Positions 21,851 through 32,259 of a DNA stretch of 64,000 nt are shown here, one piece after another. The translations under genes and the position numbers were made by a program. The stretch is from Podarcis raffonei. Lineage: Eukaryota > Chordata > Lepidosauria > Squamata > Lacertidae. The stretch spans positions 13,196,001 to 13,260,000 of the forward strand of contig NC_070616.1 of assembly GCF_027172205.1 (NCBI RefSeq), given 5' to 3'. The stretch's first letter is position 1; the number at the start of each line of letters is the position of its first letter. The notes below the pieces were generated by a model. That model made no database searches and was not told where the DNA came from. It worked only from the letters and a program-made list of their open reading frames with translations.

Positions 21851-24800
21851 GTAAGAACAATAGTGTGTATGAGTCTGAACTTATACCCGTAGATCACTGC
21901 ATTCATACAGTTGGCATAATTTTATATAAAAGGAGAGCTCCATTATGAACTTTCTTGACTCTGATACCAGTCTTTATCCCGAAGATGTCCTAGAAGGCTT
22001 CCTGGCCTTCTTAATACTTTTGGGAAAAATTAGCATGGTCAATGACTCCTCCTGCGTCAGCTGGTAGACGAGGAGGCTGAGCAGCCTAAAACAAGGCCCT
22101 GCTGCGCCTCTGGTCCTTTCCAACTCTACAATTCTACAGTGTCACTTTGCTTCCCGAAGTAAATATTCTGTCTCTTTCATTTATTGTAAACAACCAATCT
22201 TTGTTATTCCTTTTCCGTGAAAACTTCTAGCAGGCATAAGGCTAAGGGTAAACATATATTCATAACAAACAAACATTAGAACTCTAGCAAAAGGTCTTAC
22301 ACCTCTTGGTACTGTGCCTAGGTAGTAACAAGGGGGTGGCAGTGATATAAGAAGAAAATGGAGTTGGCTTTTATAGGCCAACTGCCCATCAAAGGGACCC
22401 AGTATCCCTGAAGTCCATTACGGGTCAGAGAAGAACAAGTGAAGGCAGGAACCAACTGAAAGAAGCAGTTTTCTCTTGAGACACAGTTACCATCACCCCA
22501 CTGTGCCAGGAGGCGAGAGGCGACCCAGAACAAAGGTCCCTTGGGGGCTACCCAGCTGGTTCCTCCTGCCATTTTTCTGCGTCAAACCAGCCCATGACAT
22601 TTTGGGTTAATTAACAGCTGGTTTCACTGTATTCAAGTGAAAACTGCTCATGTCTCGGACCTAGATGAGTATGGCCTTGGGTAAGTCAAGAGTGGGAAAG
22701 CTGTGTCCCTCACGATGCTGTTCCTTTGACTACAACTCCCATCCATGCTAATTATTGGCCATGCTGGCTGCGGAGGACGGGGGGCTGTACACTCCCAACA
22801 ACATTGGAGTGGGTGGGTGCAGGATCACAGGTTCCCTAAAAGGTAAAGGTACCCCAGACCATTAGGTCCAGTCGGGACCGACTCTGGGGTTGTGGTGCTC
22901 ATCTCGCTTTATTGGCCGAGGGAGCCGGCGTACAGCTTCCAGGTCATGTGGCCAGCATGACTAAGCAGCTACTCGCGAACCAGAGCATCGCACGGAAATG
23001 CCGTTTACCTTCCCGCCATTGCGGTACTTATTTATCTACTTGCACTTTGAGGTGCTAGCCTTGCTGAAAATGACCTGGCGATGCATTTCTGAGATGTGTC
23101 GCTATCTTTTCTCAGAGAGTGAGCCCTGGGCAGCTGGCAGTCGACGTGGGTTGTGGCTCGGGCCAAAGCACTCGGATGCTGGCAAAACATTTTGAGAAGG
23201 TGGTCGGGACAGACATCAGTGAAGCTCAGATCGAGGAGGCCAGGAGAGCTCCACAACCGCCCAATGTCTCTTATCTGTAAGTAGGAGCTGACCTCGCACG
23301 TGTATGGCTGAGAGAAAGTGGGCAGGAAGACGTTTTTCTCCCTCTCTCATCACACTAGAACTCTCGAAGCTGAATGTTGGAAGATTCAGGACTGACGAAA
23401 GAAAACACTGCTTCATGCAGTCCATGTTTAAACTATGGAACTCCCTCCTACATGAGGCAGGGACGGCCACCAACTTGGATGGCTTTAAACGAAGACTAGA
23501 AAAATTAAGGAAGAGGCCTATCAGTGGCTACTAGCCACTATGCCTCTGCTGGACCTACAAGGTGGGCAGAGTGAAGGCCAGGGTGGCTGAGAGTTGTGAA
23601 GAGAGATCCCTCTCTCACTCCCAGAGCTACCACTCCATACCCGTCAAGTGTCCCTATTTCACTGGGACATTCACAGATTTACAGAAGGGAATGGCGTTCC
23701 CAGATCAATCCTTTTTCACAGGGTACTCTGGGAATTGTGAGGGAAATAGGGGTCTCTCCTAACAACTCAGCACCCTCAACGAACTACAGCTCCCAGGATT
23801 CTTTGGGGGAAGCCATGACTGTTTAATGCGGTATTATCACAAATGTATTTTTTTAATTATTATTTTTTACATAATTTTTTATTGATTTTCCATTAAACAC
23901 ACCAACATACATACATATATTATACAAATGAGTCACATATTTATCTTAAGCTCCGCCGAGCCTCGGACTCCCCTCCATTTGTTCGGTAAGTATCATAAAA
24001 TTTCTAGCATCTCGTATTTTGTGTATTTTACTTTGTCTACCATACGCTGTTAAGAGTTATTTTAACCCTGCCAGTGTCTTTAAAGTTTTACAATTGTCTT
24101 TTATATACCTCAAGTATTTACTCCAGTTTTCTTGAAACTTCTGTTCACCCTGGTCTCTTAATTTTCCTGATATTCTGGCCAGTTCTGCGTAATTAACCAT
24201 TTTAACCTGACATTCCATTATAGTAAGTATTACATCCGTTTTCCAATTCTGGGCTAGCATAGTTCTTGCTGCCATCGTGGCATATAGAAAGATATTTTTA
24301 TCTTTTTTTAAATTTCCTTTCCTATCAATCCTTTCCTATCAATGGTTTTATCAGGGACTTCTGGCAACAGCCTTTTTGAGGTCTTAGATATATGGTAATG
24401 TTCATAAGCATACCAACCAAGCAAGTACATAGACCAGCACAGGAAGTCCGACCTGGAACAATTTTGATTCCTAAACTGAGCAAATGTTTTCTCTGCAAGG
24501 TCAAAGTGGGAAACCTCCCATTGTCTCTTTCCTCACAAATCATGTCTTACGGCACATTTAAGATATGAATATGGTGTGAGCCTGTGAGATGGCCCAGGAA
24601 CTAAGTATTTATCATTACAAAAGACTAGCAAGGCTCCCCAGGAAATCCAATCAAGTAACCTGCCAGACAGGAGATAAACAACGACAGGAGAAAAACAACA
24701 TTCAAAATTTCTGTTTTAGACCGCCTTTTTTGTAATGTAGGTATGATGTATCTGAGGGGTGGTCTTAGGTTGCACCCCTTCTGTGATGTATGTATGGGGG

Positions 24801-26724
24801 TGGTCTTGATCTACAGGTTGGCAATTTCAAAAGTCATTATAAGGCCTTGCGCGCCATTTTTCTGGGTCGTCCTCCGTCCTCCTGCATGTGAGGGGAGCAC
24901 CCTGTTGCAACACATCAATAAAGATCAAGCTTACTAGCTGCTTTGCTTCTCAATATTCTCTGGTTGGCCTCTGTTATCTTCTCCTACCAATAGGGAACCT
25001 ATGTAAGGACTCTATATGGGCTCTTGGATACCCCATAAGGGAAAAGGGCAATTTTTGTTTACAACACATGCAGGTTTTGTTTGCGGGTTTCCCAATGGGG
25101 CATCTGGCTGGCTACTGTGAGAACGGGATGCTTAGCCAGATGGGCCTTGGGCCTGATCCAGCAGGCTTCGAACAATCACCTTGCCATCTCCTCCCACAGG
25201 GTGTGCCCTGCCGAAGACCTCCCTTTCGAAGATGGCTCTGTGGACCTGGTCACGGCTTTTGCGGCCGTCCACTGGTTTGACGGGCCTCGCTTTCTGAGGG
25301 AAGTGGACCGAGTTCTCAAGCCGTCAGGCTGTGTGGTCTTCAGCTCCTACAACCGGCACATGCAGTTGTGTTACAAAGATTGTACAGACGAGTTAACAGA
25401 GATCTTCAGAGAGGTCAGTCCATCACACAGGCCTGCTTGCCCAGACCTCGGACCTGAGGTCTGCCCTCAGACCACATATTTCAGGGCCATCCCTGCCAGT
25501 TTTCTAGCCCCAAATGTCTGTGGGGTTGTTGTTTTTAAGTGTCCTTCCTGTAGAAGGATAGAAGAGTCCTTCAGTCTAGGTTAATTGAGGAAACCTACAA
25601 GTCCTGGATGCATTTTAATCCCTCCTTCAAAACACTGGCACTATGGAAAAGAATATCATTTCAGGGCCCAGGTGAGGACATGAAGGGGATAAGAAAAATT
25701 CATCCCACCCTCTGAAATCTTTGCCATGAGAAGCTCTTATGGTCAGCTTGTTTTACATTTTTTTGAGAAGTTTTAAGACCCTCCTATGCAGAAAGATTTG
25801 TGACTGTGTGGCTATTTTCTGTTAGCTTATTGCAGTAATATATATAAAGCCAGTTTCTACAAAGCACCATGACTTTCAACACTTTTACCAACCCCCGCTC
25901 AGTAATTAAAATAGTCCATATATACACACACACACACCACATAAAACAAAAGACCTCCAAGTGGTTTACAAGGTAGTCTAAAATATTACAGTCAAACCTC
26001 GGCTGTCGACCATAATCCGTTCCAGAAGACCATTCGACTTCTGAAACCGAAAACAAAGCGGAAGCCTCAGTACAATAGGGAAACTCAAAACAGAAGCCGC
26101 GTAGCATGTTTGACTTCTGAAAATCGTTCAAAAACCAGAGCAGTTACTTCCGGGTTTTCGGTTTTTGGGTGCCAAAACGTTCCAAAACGGAGGCATTCGG
26201 GAACCGAGGTCTGGCTATAATTTGAAATACCAATTTAAAAAACATATAATTTGAAATACCAATTTAAAAAAACATTTTAAAAAATAAATAAAACTGACCA
26301 TTTCAAACACTTATAGCTACTAAAACCTAGGTAGGCATGCGGGACTGAAAACGTTTTTAGCCAGATATGTCAATGGGCAGGCAGTTCCAAAGTGCTGCCA
26401 CAATAAAATATTGATTTCTTGCAAGTGCTGAATGAATGTTACGTGACACTTGTGAAAGTGCCAGTTTCACAGATCCCAGCCATCAAATGGGCACATACTG
26501 GGTGACAGTCTTGAAATACGTTATTCTATAGGCTGCCACACCTCACACATTTCCCTCAATGCTTTTAGTCTTTCCATATAGGGAGCATCTGCATGTTGAC
26601 CATTTTTCTACTCTGGATTTCTGCACCTTTTACAGCTCAGCATCCTCTTTTATGCAGCATGCTCTGAACAGCGAGATTTTGCAAGCATAAAAAAATGACT
26701 GTGGCTTCCCACCCCACCCCCATC

Positions 26725-26765
<41 letters not shown>

Positions 26766-28640
26766 CCAGATCCAAGACCAGCTTCTCACCTTGAAAAATG
26801 CAAGGATCAAATCACTTGAGAATGATTACCAAGAAATCTTTGATTCTTTGCCCTTTCAGGAGAAGAAGAGGTGAGTGGATCAGGCCCTTTTGTACAATGC
26901 GGTGCATGGACCCAGCCATGCCAATCTCTTCAATCTCCTGCTAAAAACATTTCTGTTCCACCAACCTTATGCAAACTATTAAGAATGCATCCACAGTTGT
27001 TAAATGATACCTGTTTTTAACTTCTTCTTTTTCCAACTTACTGAATTTGTAAGTTGTATGGTTTTGTTGCTGTAAACGGCTTTGATATATTTTTATGACA
27101 CAGCAACGTACAAATATTTTTGTAACTAAACAAATGCAAATTGGGAAGTCCGGAACAATGCTGTCAAAGTCACTAAGTTGAACAGCCACACTCTCCTGAG
27201 CAAACATACATGTGATTGACACCACTTCTGTAGTCAAAAGATTTCTGTACTCTCAACTCAGCCCCACACTTCTCCTAAAGCTTTCTGCTTCTTTCCAGGA
27301 TGACGGATATTTTCGATAAAATTCCCCTGAGCGTTGCTGACGTAATAGGATATATCCAGTCACTCTCGCCGTACCGACGTTATCTGGAAGCCCAGCCTGA
27401 GGAGGCGAAATCACTTCTCCAAAACACAGAGCGAAGGTGACAAAATCTGTTTGCTGGAGTAAGCCAAATGTGGAAGGGCCAAGGAACCATGGCTAAGTCC
27501 ACTAGGAGAGTCGTGTTGAAGTCTTTAGCCTGTGATGTTGCAGGTCTTTTCATAGATGGCATGCAGTAGAATTTACCGGTAACTGATGTCAGTACAAGAT
27601 GCCAGCAAAGCAGAAGGGCTTGGATTTCCATATTTTTTCCTGCAATGAAAATTCAGCTCCAATATGCACGCTGTAATTTTTAATTCAAAAAATTCCCATG
27701 TAGAATAACAAAATTGTAGAGTTGGAAGGGACCCCCCCTCCCCCAATTAGCCCAGGGATGGAAGGAAGAGATAACCACGACCAGAAAAGAATGGCAAACC
27801 AAGTTGGTGACAAAATTAACTGGGAAGCTCAGAAATCAAGAAGACAAGAACTTTAAGAAAGAATGGGAAAAGTTTATAATTTATCTACGAGACTACTGTA
27901 AGCAAGTTAAAACATTAGCAGGATTTTAATCACAATTGTAAAGAAACAGTTAAGTGTGGATAATTTAGAAGGATAAAAATTTGGATTAGTATTGATATGC
28001 AGTTGTAAATATCAGTAGGACCCATGGAAGGGATGCGTGGGGGAAGTCAGGAGATTCAGAGTAATCTCAATATTTGGGGGTTTTTTTGTTACATGTTTAT
28101 ACTTTTTAAAAATCAAATTAAAAATTATTTTAAAAAGGAAGGGACCCCTAAGGGCCATCTAGTCCAACCCCCTGCAATGCAGGAATCTCCGCTAACGCAT
28201 GTGAGTGGCGAAGACAGAAGTGTTGCCAGATGCCAGCTATTCATTTAATCTGTGCATAAGCCATGCTTCAAACCTTATGCCAGCTTTATGCCATCAGTCC
28301 CATTTCCCCACAGCCGCCGTTTGCCGCATTTTATTGTACCAGTTTGTCAAAGAGGCAGCCTCCCAAATTCTTCAAGTATCTCACCATTATGCGCCTGGCT
28401 GCCGTCAAAAGACAACTTGTTTGAACCATGAAAAGATGGAGCGGTGCTATCTCTGGACATTTTGAGGTGTTTTGTCCAGTAATTGTTTTCATTTCAATGA
28501 ATCCCGGAACTGAACCCTGGTTTCTGCTCTCTTGCTTTCCTTCCCCTAGGTTTCTGGAGACAATGGGCGTTTCTTCTCGGGATACCCAGCTGGAGTTGCG
28601 CACGAAGCATATTTGCATCTTGGGCTGCAAGAGCTCCTGA
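21740..28640 (+). CDS. SAM-dependent methyltransferase, copy A (six exons, 271 aa)
   Basis: Predicted class I S-adenosylmethionine-dependent methyltransferase (Methyltransf_11 type). Coding exons: 21740-21850, 23116-23276, 25200-25413, 26770-26870, 27299-27436 and 28550-28640; all phases join. Motif I is VDVGCGSGQST (about residues 46-56), with the cofactor-ribose acid in GTDIS (Asp70), then ACPAED-like VCPAEDLPFEDGSVDL, AFAAVHWFD and the LKPSG turn. The N-terminus MATRLFEDRAHAAIYQKYRF fits vertebrate proteins annotated as putative methyltransferase DDB_G0268948-like, related to fungal trans-aconitate methyltransferases; the substrate is unknown. Probably cytosolic: no signal peptide or membrane segment. 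First of three tandem copies; a poly(A) signal lies 497 bp past the stop. Confidence 0.92.
22839..23055 (-). mobile_element. Truncated Sauria-type SINE in intron 1 of copy A
   Basis: Tail and core only (cgactctggggttgtggtg to cttgcactttgaggtgct). The same truncated copy lies at 40818-41035 (B) and 53939-54165 (C), so it predates the triplication. Confidence 0.8.
23116..23276 (+). CDS. Methyltransferase A exon 2 (SAM-binding motif I)
   Basis: Acceptor TTTTCTCAG|AGAGTG and donor TATCT|GTAAGT. Encodes RVSPGQLAVDVGCGSGQST, RMLAKHFEKVVGTDISEAQ and APQPPNVSYL. The acceptor tract begins about 70 bp after a truncated Sauria SINE. Confidence 0.92.
23350..23585 (+). repeat. Interspersed repeat in intron 2, shared by all copies
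   Basis: Contains ttaaactatggaactccctc and ccaccaacttggatggcttt-like phrases typical of a common squamate repeat. Equivalent blocks lie at about 41970-42355 (B) and 58161-58545 (C). It creates several short open frames that are not genes. Confidence 0.6.
23847..24334 (-). mobile_element. L1 LINE 3' end in intron 2 of copy A
   Basis: The minus strand encodes ARTMLAQNWKTDVILTIMEC and ISGKLRDQGEQKFQENWSKY before a stop, matching the ORF2 C-terminus of the intact L1 (AARILIAKNWKTQDLPTLEE). The AT-rich 3' UTR and tail lie at the left end. Absent from copies B and C at this position. Confidence 0.8.
24335..25066 (+). mobile_element. Solo LTR fossil, family 2, in intron 2 of copy A
   Basis: A diverged relative of the LTR at 20176-21430 in opposite orientation, with a TATA-like cattataagg, an aataaag signal near 24918 and an end tttacaaca. 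The left limit is uncertain. It abuts an L1 tail, and exon 3 follows 134 bp later. Confidence 0.6.
25200..25413 (+). CDS. Methyltransferase A exon 3 (catalytic core)
   Basis: Acceptor CTCCCACAG|GGTGTG and donor AGAGAG|GTCAGT. Encodes VCPAEDLPFEDGSVDLVTAF, AAVHWFDGPRFLREVDRVL and KPSGCVVFSSYNRHMQL. At the DNA level it differs from copy B only at five silent sites. Confidence 0.93.
25989..26216. mobile_element. Mariner-like MITE in intron 3 (copy A)
   Basis: Inverted ends cagtcaaacctcggctgtcg and gggaaccgaggtctgg. Present at the same place in B (47508-47744) and C (60094-60335), so it is older than the gene triplication. Short unrelated open frames on both strands come from it. Confidence 0.75.
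26729..26762. repeat. (CT)n tract forming the exon 4 polypyrimidine tract, copy A
   Basis: A pure CT run of about 34 bp ends seven bases before the exon 4 acceptor. Matching tracts are about 51 bp in B (48237-48287) and about 43 bp in C (61046-61088). Confidence 0.9.
26770..26870 (+). CDS. Methyltransferase A exon 4 (variable segment)
   Basis: Acceptor (CT)n TTTTCCAG|ATCCAA and donor AAGAG|GTGAGT. Encodes IQDQLLTLKNARIKSLENDY then QEIFDSLPFQEKKR. The first 18 codons are the most divergent part of the gene between copies. Confidence 0.9.
26915..27135 (+). mobile_element. L2-like LINE tail in intron 4 (all copies)
   Basis: ctgctaaaaacatttctgtt, a cggctttgata-type terminus and acaaatatttttgtaact mark an old LINE 3' end. 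Equivalent in B at about 48455-48670 and in C at about 61240-61465. Confidence 0.5.
27299..27436 (+). CDS. Methyltransferase A exon 5
   Basis: Acceptor CTTTCCAG|GATGAC and donor GCGAAG|GTGACA. Encodes MTDIFDKIPLSVADVIGYIQ, SLSPYRRYLEAQPEEAKSL and LQNTER. Confidence 0.91.
27736..28136 (+). mobile_element. L1 3' end in intron 5, copy A, with 12-bp target duplication
   Basis: Encodes EWQTKLVTKLTGKLRNQEDK and FIIYLRDYCKQVKTLAGF before a stop, the L1 ORF2 C-terminus. The direct repeat ggaagggacccc lies at 27724-27735 and 28137-28148. Orthologous inserts are at about 49555-49950 (B) and 62085-62478 (C), so it predates triplication. Confidence 0.85.
28550..28640 (+). CDS. Methyltransferase A exon 6 with stop
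   Basis: Acceptor CCCCTAG|GTTTCT. Encodes RFLETMGVSSRDTQLELRTK then HICILGCKSS and TGA at 28638-28640. The closing strand HICILGCK fits the last beta strand of the fold. Confidence 0.92.
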
Positions 28641-29136
28641 GAGGAATGTCTGTCTGAATGCACTAATGGACTCCAGCTCTATCAGTCGTGAAGACAGCAG
28701 GTTGTGATTCCAGGGTTCCATTGATTTCAAGGAGAGTGGGAACGAGATGCTATCAAAGGGCCAGGAGCCTTCTGAAGTCACCTCTTCCCTGCAGCAGTGA
28801 TTGGTTTGTCTCCTTGGACCTTGTTCCAGAAGCTCTCTGCAAACGATCCGTTTAGCCCACTGATAAGAGCTGGCAAGCTGTTGGGTGAGGAGGAAGAGAA
28901 AAGGGTCTCAGGGAGACTCACCCTGCCACCCACGTGTTGAGGCAGAAAACAAGAGAGCTGGGTGTCGGAACAGCGTTAGAACTCAGTCCTGAGTTCAAAT
29001 CCCCATTCATCTATTGAAGGTTACTGGGTGGCTACCTCTGAAACTGGAGATCGGTGTCATCTTTTACCTGCTCCTCTCATGTAGAATCATGTGCATTGAA
29101 GTTTATCGTGTTAAGAATCTTTTCCTTTGGTATCAT

Positions 29137-29142
29137 AATAAA
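29137..29142 (+). terminator. Poly(A) signal of copy A
   Basis: aataaa within catataataaaacagaac-like context, conserved at the matching place in copies B (50644-50649) and C (63138-63143). Confidence 0.75.
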
Positions 29143-29667
29143 ACAGAACTGAGTTGAATAGTGAATTCATTGTTTTTGTTTGTTGTTCGTTTATGGCTGA
29201 TATAACTCACATAAAATGAAATCAGCTTAAAACCATGGCCATAAGACAATTTAAAAAAATTAAAATCCACAATGAATCTTGAGTTTCTCTTGCTGCTTTT
29301 ATTTGTCTACGTTATCTGCCCTCTATTTGGAAAATGCAACCTCTCTACTGCTTCTGTTATGTTTCATAAACTTGATCGTGTTTTGTTGTGTTTGTCATTT
29401 TGATCTTACATTCGCACGAAACCTTAAAAATCCATTCCAGCTTAAAACCTAAATACCAAACGCCCAAAGCAAGAATATACATGACACTATGAATGGCGTT
29501 GCTATGTCTTTACTCATAGTAATCTCTGTTCCTGCACTCTCAAAGTCAGCTTAGTAGTACTTGTCTCTTTCCCAGGCTCACTCGGTGACTGTAAACCCCG
29601 CCCTGAGTTAGCCCTCTATTGCTTTGTTCACGCAGTAAGATTTAGAAACCTACCTCCCCCACACACA
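29143..29667. other. Spacer between copy A and tandem unit 2
   Basis: AT-rich sequence without a recognised element. Its first 125 bp (29150-29275) recur after copy B (50660-50780) and, inverted, at 46580-46670. Confidence 0.5.
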
Positions 29668-30283
29668 GTGCCTCCCGTTGCACCAGCACTACAGCTCCCT
29701 TAGGCCTTGCTGCTGAAGCAGAATCCTGGGTGGCAGGAGAACCCTTTTTATCCCCCTCCCAGCCCAGGAGGAGCCAATGGCCAGCATGGGAGAGCCAGCC
29801 AGTGGGGAAGGTTCTTCCCTGAGAAGCTGTAGTGACACTGCTGTCCACGTGGGGCAGTGGTCCGCCAGCTCCCGACGCTTTACTGAGAAGCTGCAATGAT
29901 GCGCCTCACCGCTTGGGGCACTGCTCAGCTGTTCCCGAAACTTGTTTTATTTAACCATTCCTAACATTTTTCTCCTCGCATTTTCTAACCTCAGTAACTG
30001 ACTGACCCAGGGGGTGGGGTGTGTGTTACAGGGCAAGTATGCCAAAGATGATCAAAGCTATTGGTCATAGAAGGGGCCCTAAGAGCCATCTAGTCCATCC
30101 CCCTGCTATGCAGGACTTTTGGCACACAGTTCCCCATCTAGTTTGAAACCATGCCAGACCCTGCTTAAGCTTTGCAAATGTACTAGCAATTTGAACACCA
30201 GGTCAATCTAACTGGGTTATAAACATGACTTTACTTAAATTGTTAAAGGATAAAGAGTTTTGATCCATGTTTTTAAAAGCATT

Positions 30284-30782
30284 GTTGTTGTTTAGTCATT
30301 TAGTCGTGTCCGACTCTTCGTGACCCCATGGAGCAGAGCACGCCAGGCTCCTGTCTTCCACTGCCTCCCACAGTTTGGTCAAACTCATGCTGGTAGCTTC
30401 GCGAACACTGTCCAACCATCTGGTCCTCTGTCGTCCCCTTCTCTTTGTGCCCTCCATCTTTCCCAACATCAGGGTCTTTTCCAGGGAGTCTTCTCTTCTC
30501 ATGAGGTGGCCAAAGTATTGGAGCCTCAGCTTCAGGATCTGTCCTTCCAGTGAGCACTCAGGGCTGATTTCCCTAAGAATAGATAGGTTTGATCTTCTTG
30601 CAGTCCATGAGACTCTCAAGAGTCTCCTCCAGCACCATAATTCAAAAGAATCAATTCTTCGGCGATCAGCCTTCTTTACGGTCCAGCTCTCACTTCCATA
30701 CATCTACTGGGAAAACCATAGCTTTAACTATATGGACCTTTGTTGGCAAGGTAGTGTCTCTGCTTTTTAGGATGCTGTCTAG
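30284..30782 (-). mobile_element. Bov-B LINE 3' end with 11-bp target duplication
   Basis: The minus-strand frame (30703-30296) encodes MYGSESWTVKKADRRRIDSF, YFGHLMRREDSLEKTLMLGK and RGRQRTRWLDSVREATSMSL, the C-terminus of Bov-B/RTE reverse transcriptase, followed by the gagtcggacacgac tail. The direct repeat ttaaaagcatt flanks it at 30273-30283 and 30783-30793. The empty site survives in unit 1 near 17550. 5'-truncated. Confidence 0.9.
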
Positions 30783-31083
30783 TTAAAAGCATTAGATGTG
30801 GCTATATCACAAGCATAAATGTGTCTGTTAAACATTATCTTGCTAGGTAACCAAATACAGAAGTTGGCCCTACTGCTTCTTCTTATCAGAGATACAAACT
30901 TATTAAAACCATGTATTTTTAATTATGACAGTGGAGATGGGATTAAGGAGGAATGCTGTTTCTGGCCAGAGAGACTCAGTATTGTGTGTGTGTGAACTTG
31001 AATCACTTTATCATTTGTTAATTTTATAAGGGCAATTAGTTCCCACAGTAAATTATTGCTTTGATCTAAAATCTAATAAAACC

Positions 31084-31845
31084 ATTAAAGCTATTGCAAC
31101 AGGATGCTCCCCTCACACGCAGGAGGACGGAGGAGGATCCAGAACAAAGGTGTGCCTGCTCTTATATGGTATAGACATTTTAAATTCCCTGCTCTGGAGC
31201 TCAAGACCACCCCTCCATACATCATACATACATCACAGAAGGGGTGTAACCCAAGAACACCGCCCACAAACATCATACCTACATCACAGAAAAGGTGGTC
31301 TACAACAGAAATTTGAATGTTGTTGTTTTTTCTGTCTGCCAGTATTAAGTTGTGGGTGGACATAGCAGTTGACACAGAGATTTCTCCAAGTGGTTCTTTA
31401 TAGTAAGCTGGAACTGAACTGAATTGAACAGCTCAGCCGGCCTACTTTTATGGGCAGCCGTCTGTCAACATTGTAACAACAATACCCCAGAGTTTTCCGC
31501 CTAAATTAACTTACGTGGACCTGAGTGATAACTATATAGACAATACCCCTGGTGGCCAGGGTAAGAACATCAACACATAACACCCAGGTTATCTGATAAT
31601 GCCTTATCTGATTGCCTTTCCTGGTAGTCTGCCCATTCCTTTGAGATGGTGATTTCCCAATTCCTGAGACAAAGGAAAGGTTCCCTCACCCCCTACCTCC
31701 TCACAGAGAAAACATTTCGTCAGTTTGGGAGTCAAAATGGTTTCAGGACGGTCTTCCTGTGCTGCTCCAGACATGTGGTCCACATATCTATGTATGTGCT
31801 TGGTTGGTACATTTATGAACATTTATTAAATATATAAGACCTTAA
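31084..31845 (-). mobile_element. Solo LTR fossil, family 2, partial, upstream of copy B
   Basis: Matches 20326-21440 closely but lacks the terminal part seen in unit 1 and the two small insertions found there. It lies about 300 bp before methyltransferase B exon 1. Confidence 0.65.
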
Positions 31846-32148
31846 TTTTTTTATTACAAGGCTGCCCTAGAGGGATTTCAGAGCTGAATCCTTTGCTTCT
31901 TGGCTGCAGAAAAGCAAGTCTGAGAAATACGGTAATTAGCATTGCACAGTCAGCATTCTGAAAGAGGCAGGCTTCTTTCCGGTGCCAAAGTTCACTACGC
32001 TACAGGAAAACGGGGACATTCCTTCTCTGTTAAACATTTAAAAGCGCTACAATAAATTACTTCAACTGTTAAAACATTTAAAAACACACAAAGGCAGACC
32101 AGTGTCCCTAGGAACTTGCAGAAGTTGCAAGCTGTGCTCCGTGAAACC

Positions 32149-32259
32149 ATGGCCACTCGTCTGTTTGAGGACAGGGCTCACGCTGCTATTTATCAAAAAT
32201 ACAGGTTTTCCCCGCAGGAGAACCTACAGGGCGTGATCTTCTCGTACCTGGAAGAAAAG
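32149..32259 (+). CDS. Methyltransferase B exon 1
   Basis: ATG in accATGG, donor AAG|GTAAGA. Encodes MATRLFEDRAHAAIYQKYRF then SPQENLQGVIFSYLEEK. The 6-bp repeat gaactt flanks the exon at 32112-32117 and 32286-32291, spacing 174 bp, the same period as the exon 1 arrays near copy C. Confidence 0.9.

Noticed and set aside
25081-25584. 167-codon frame containing methyltransferase exon 3
   Set aside because: It reads through exon 3 into both introns; splice sites and the other exons show the true limits 25200-25413.
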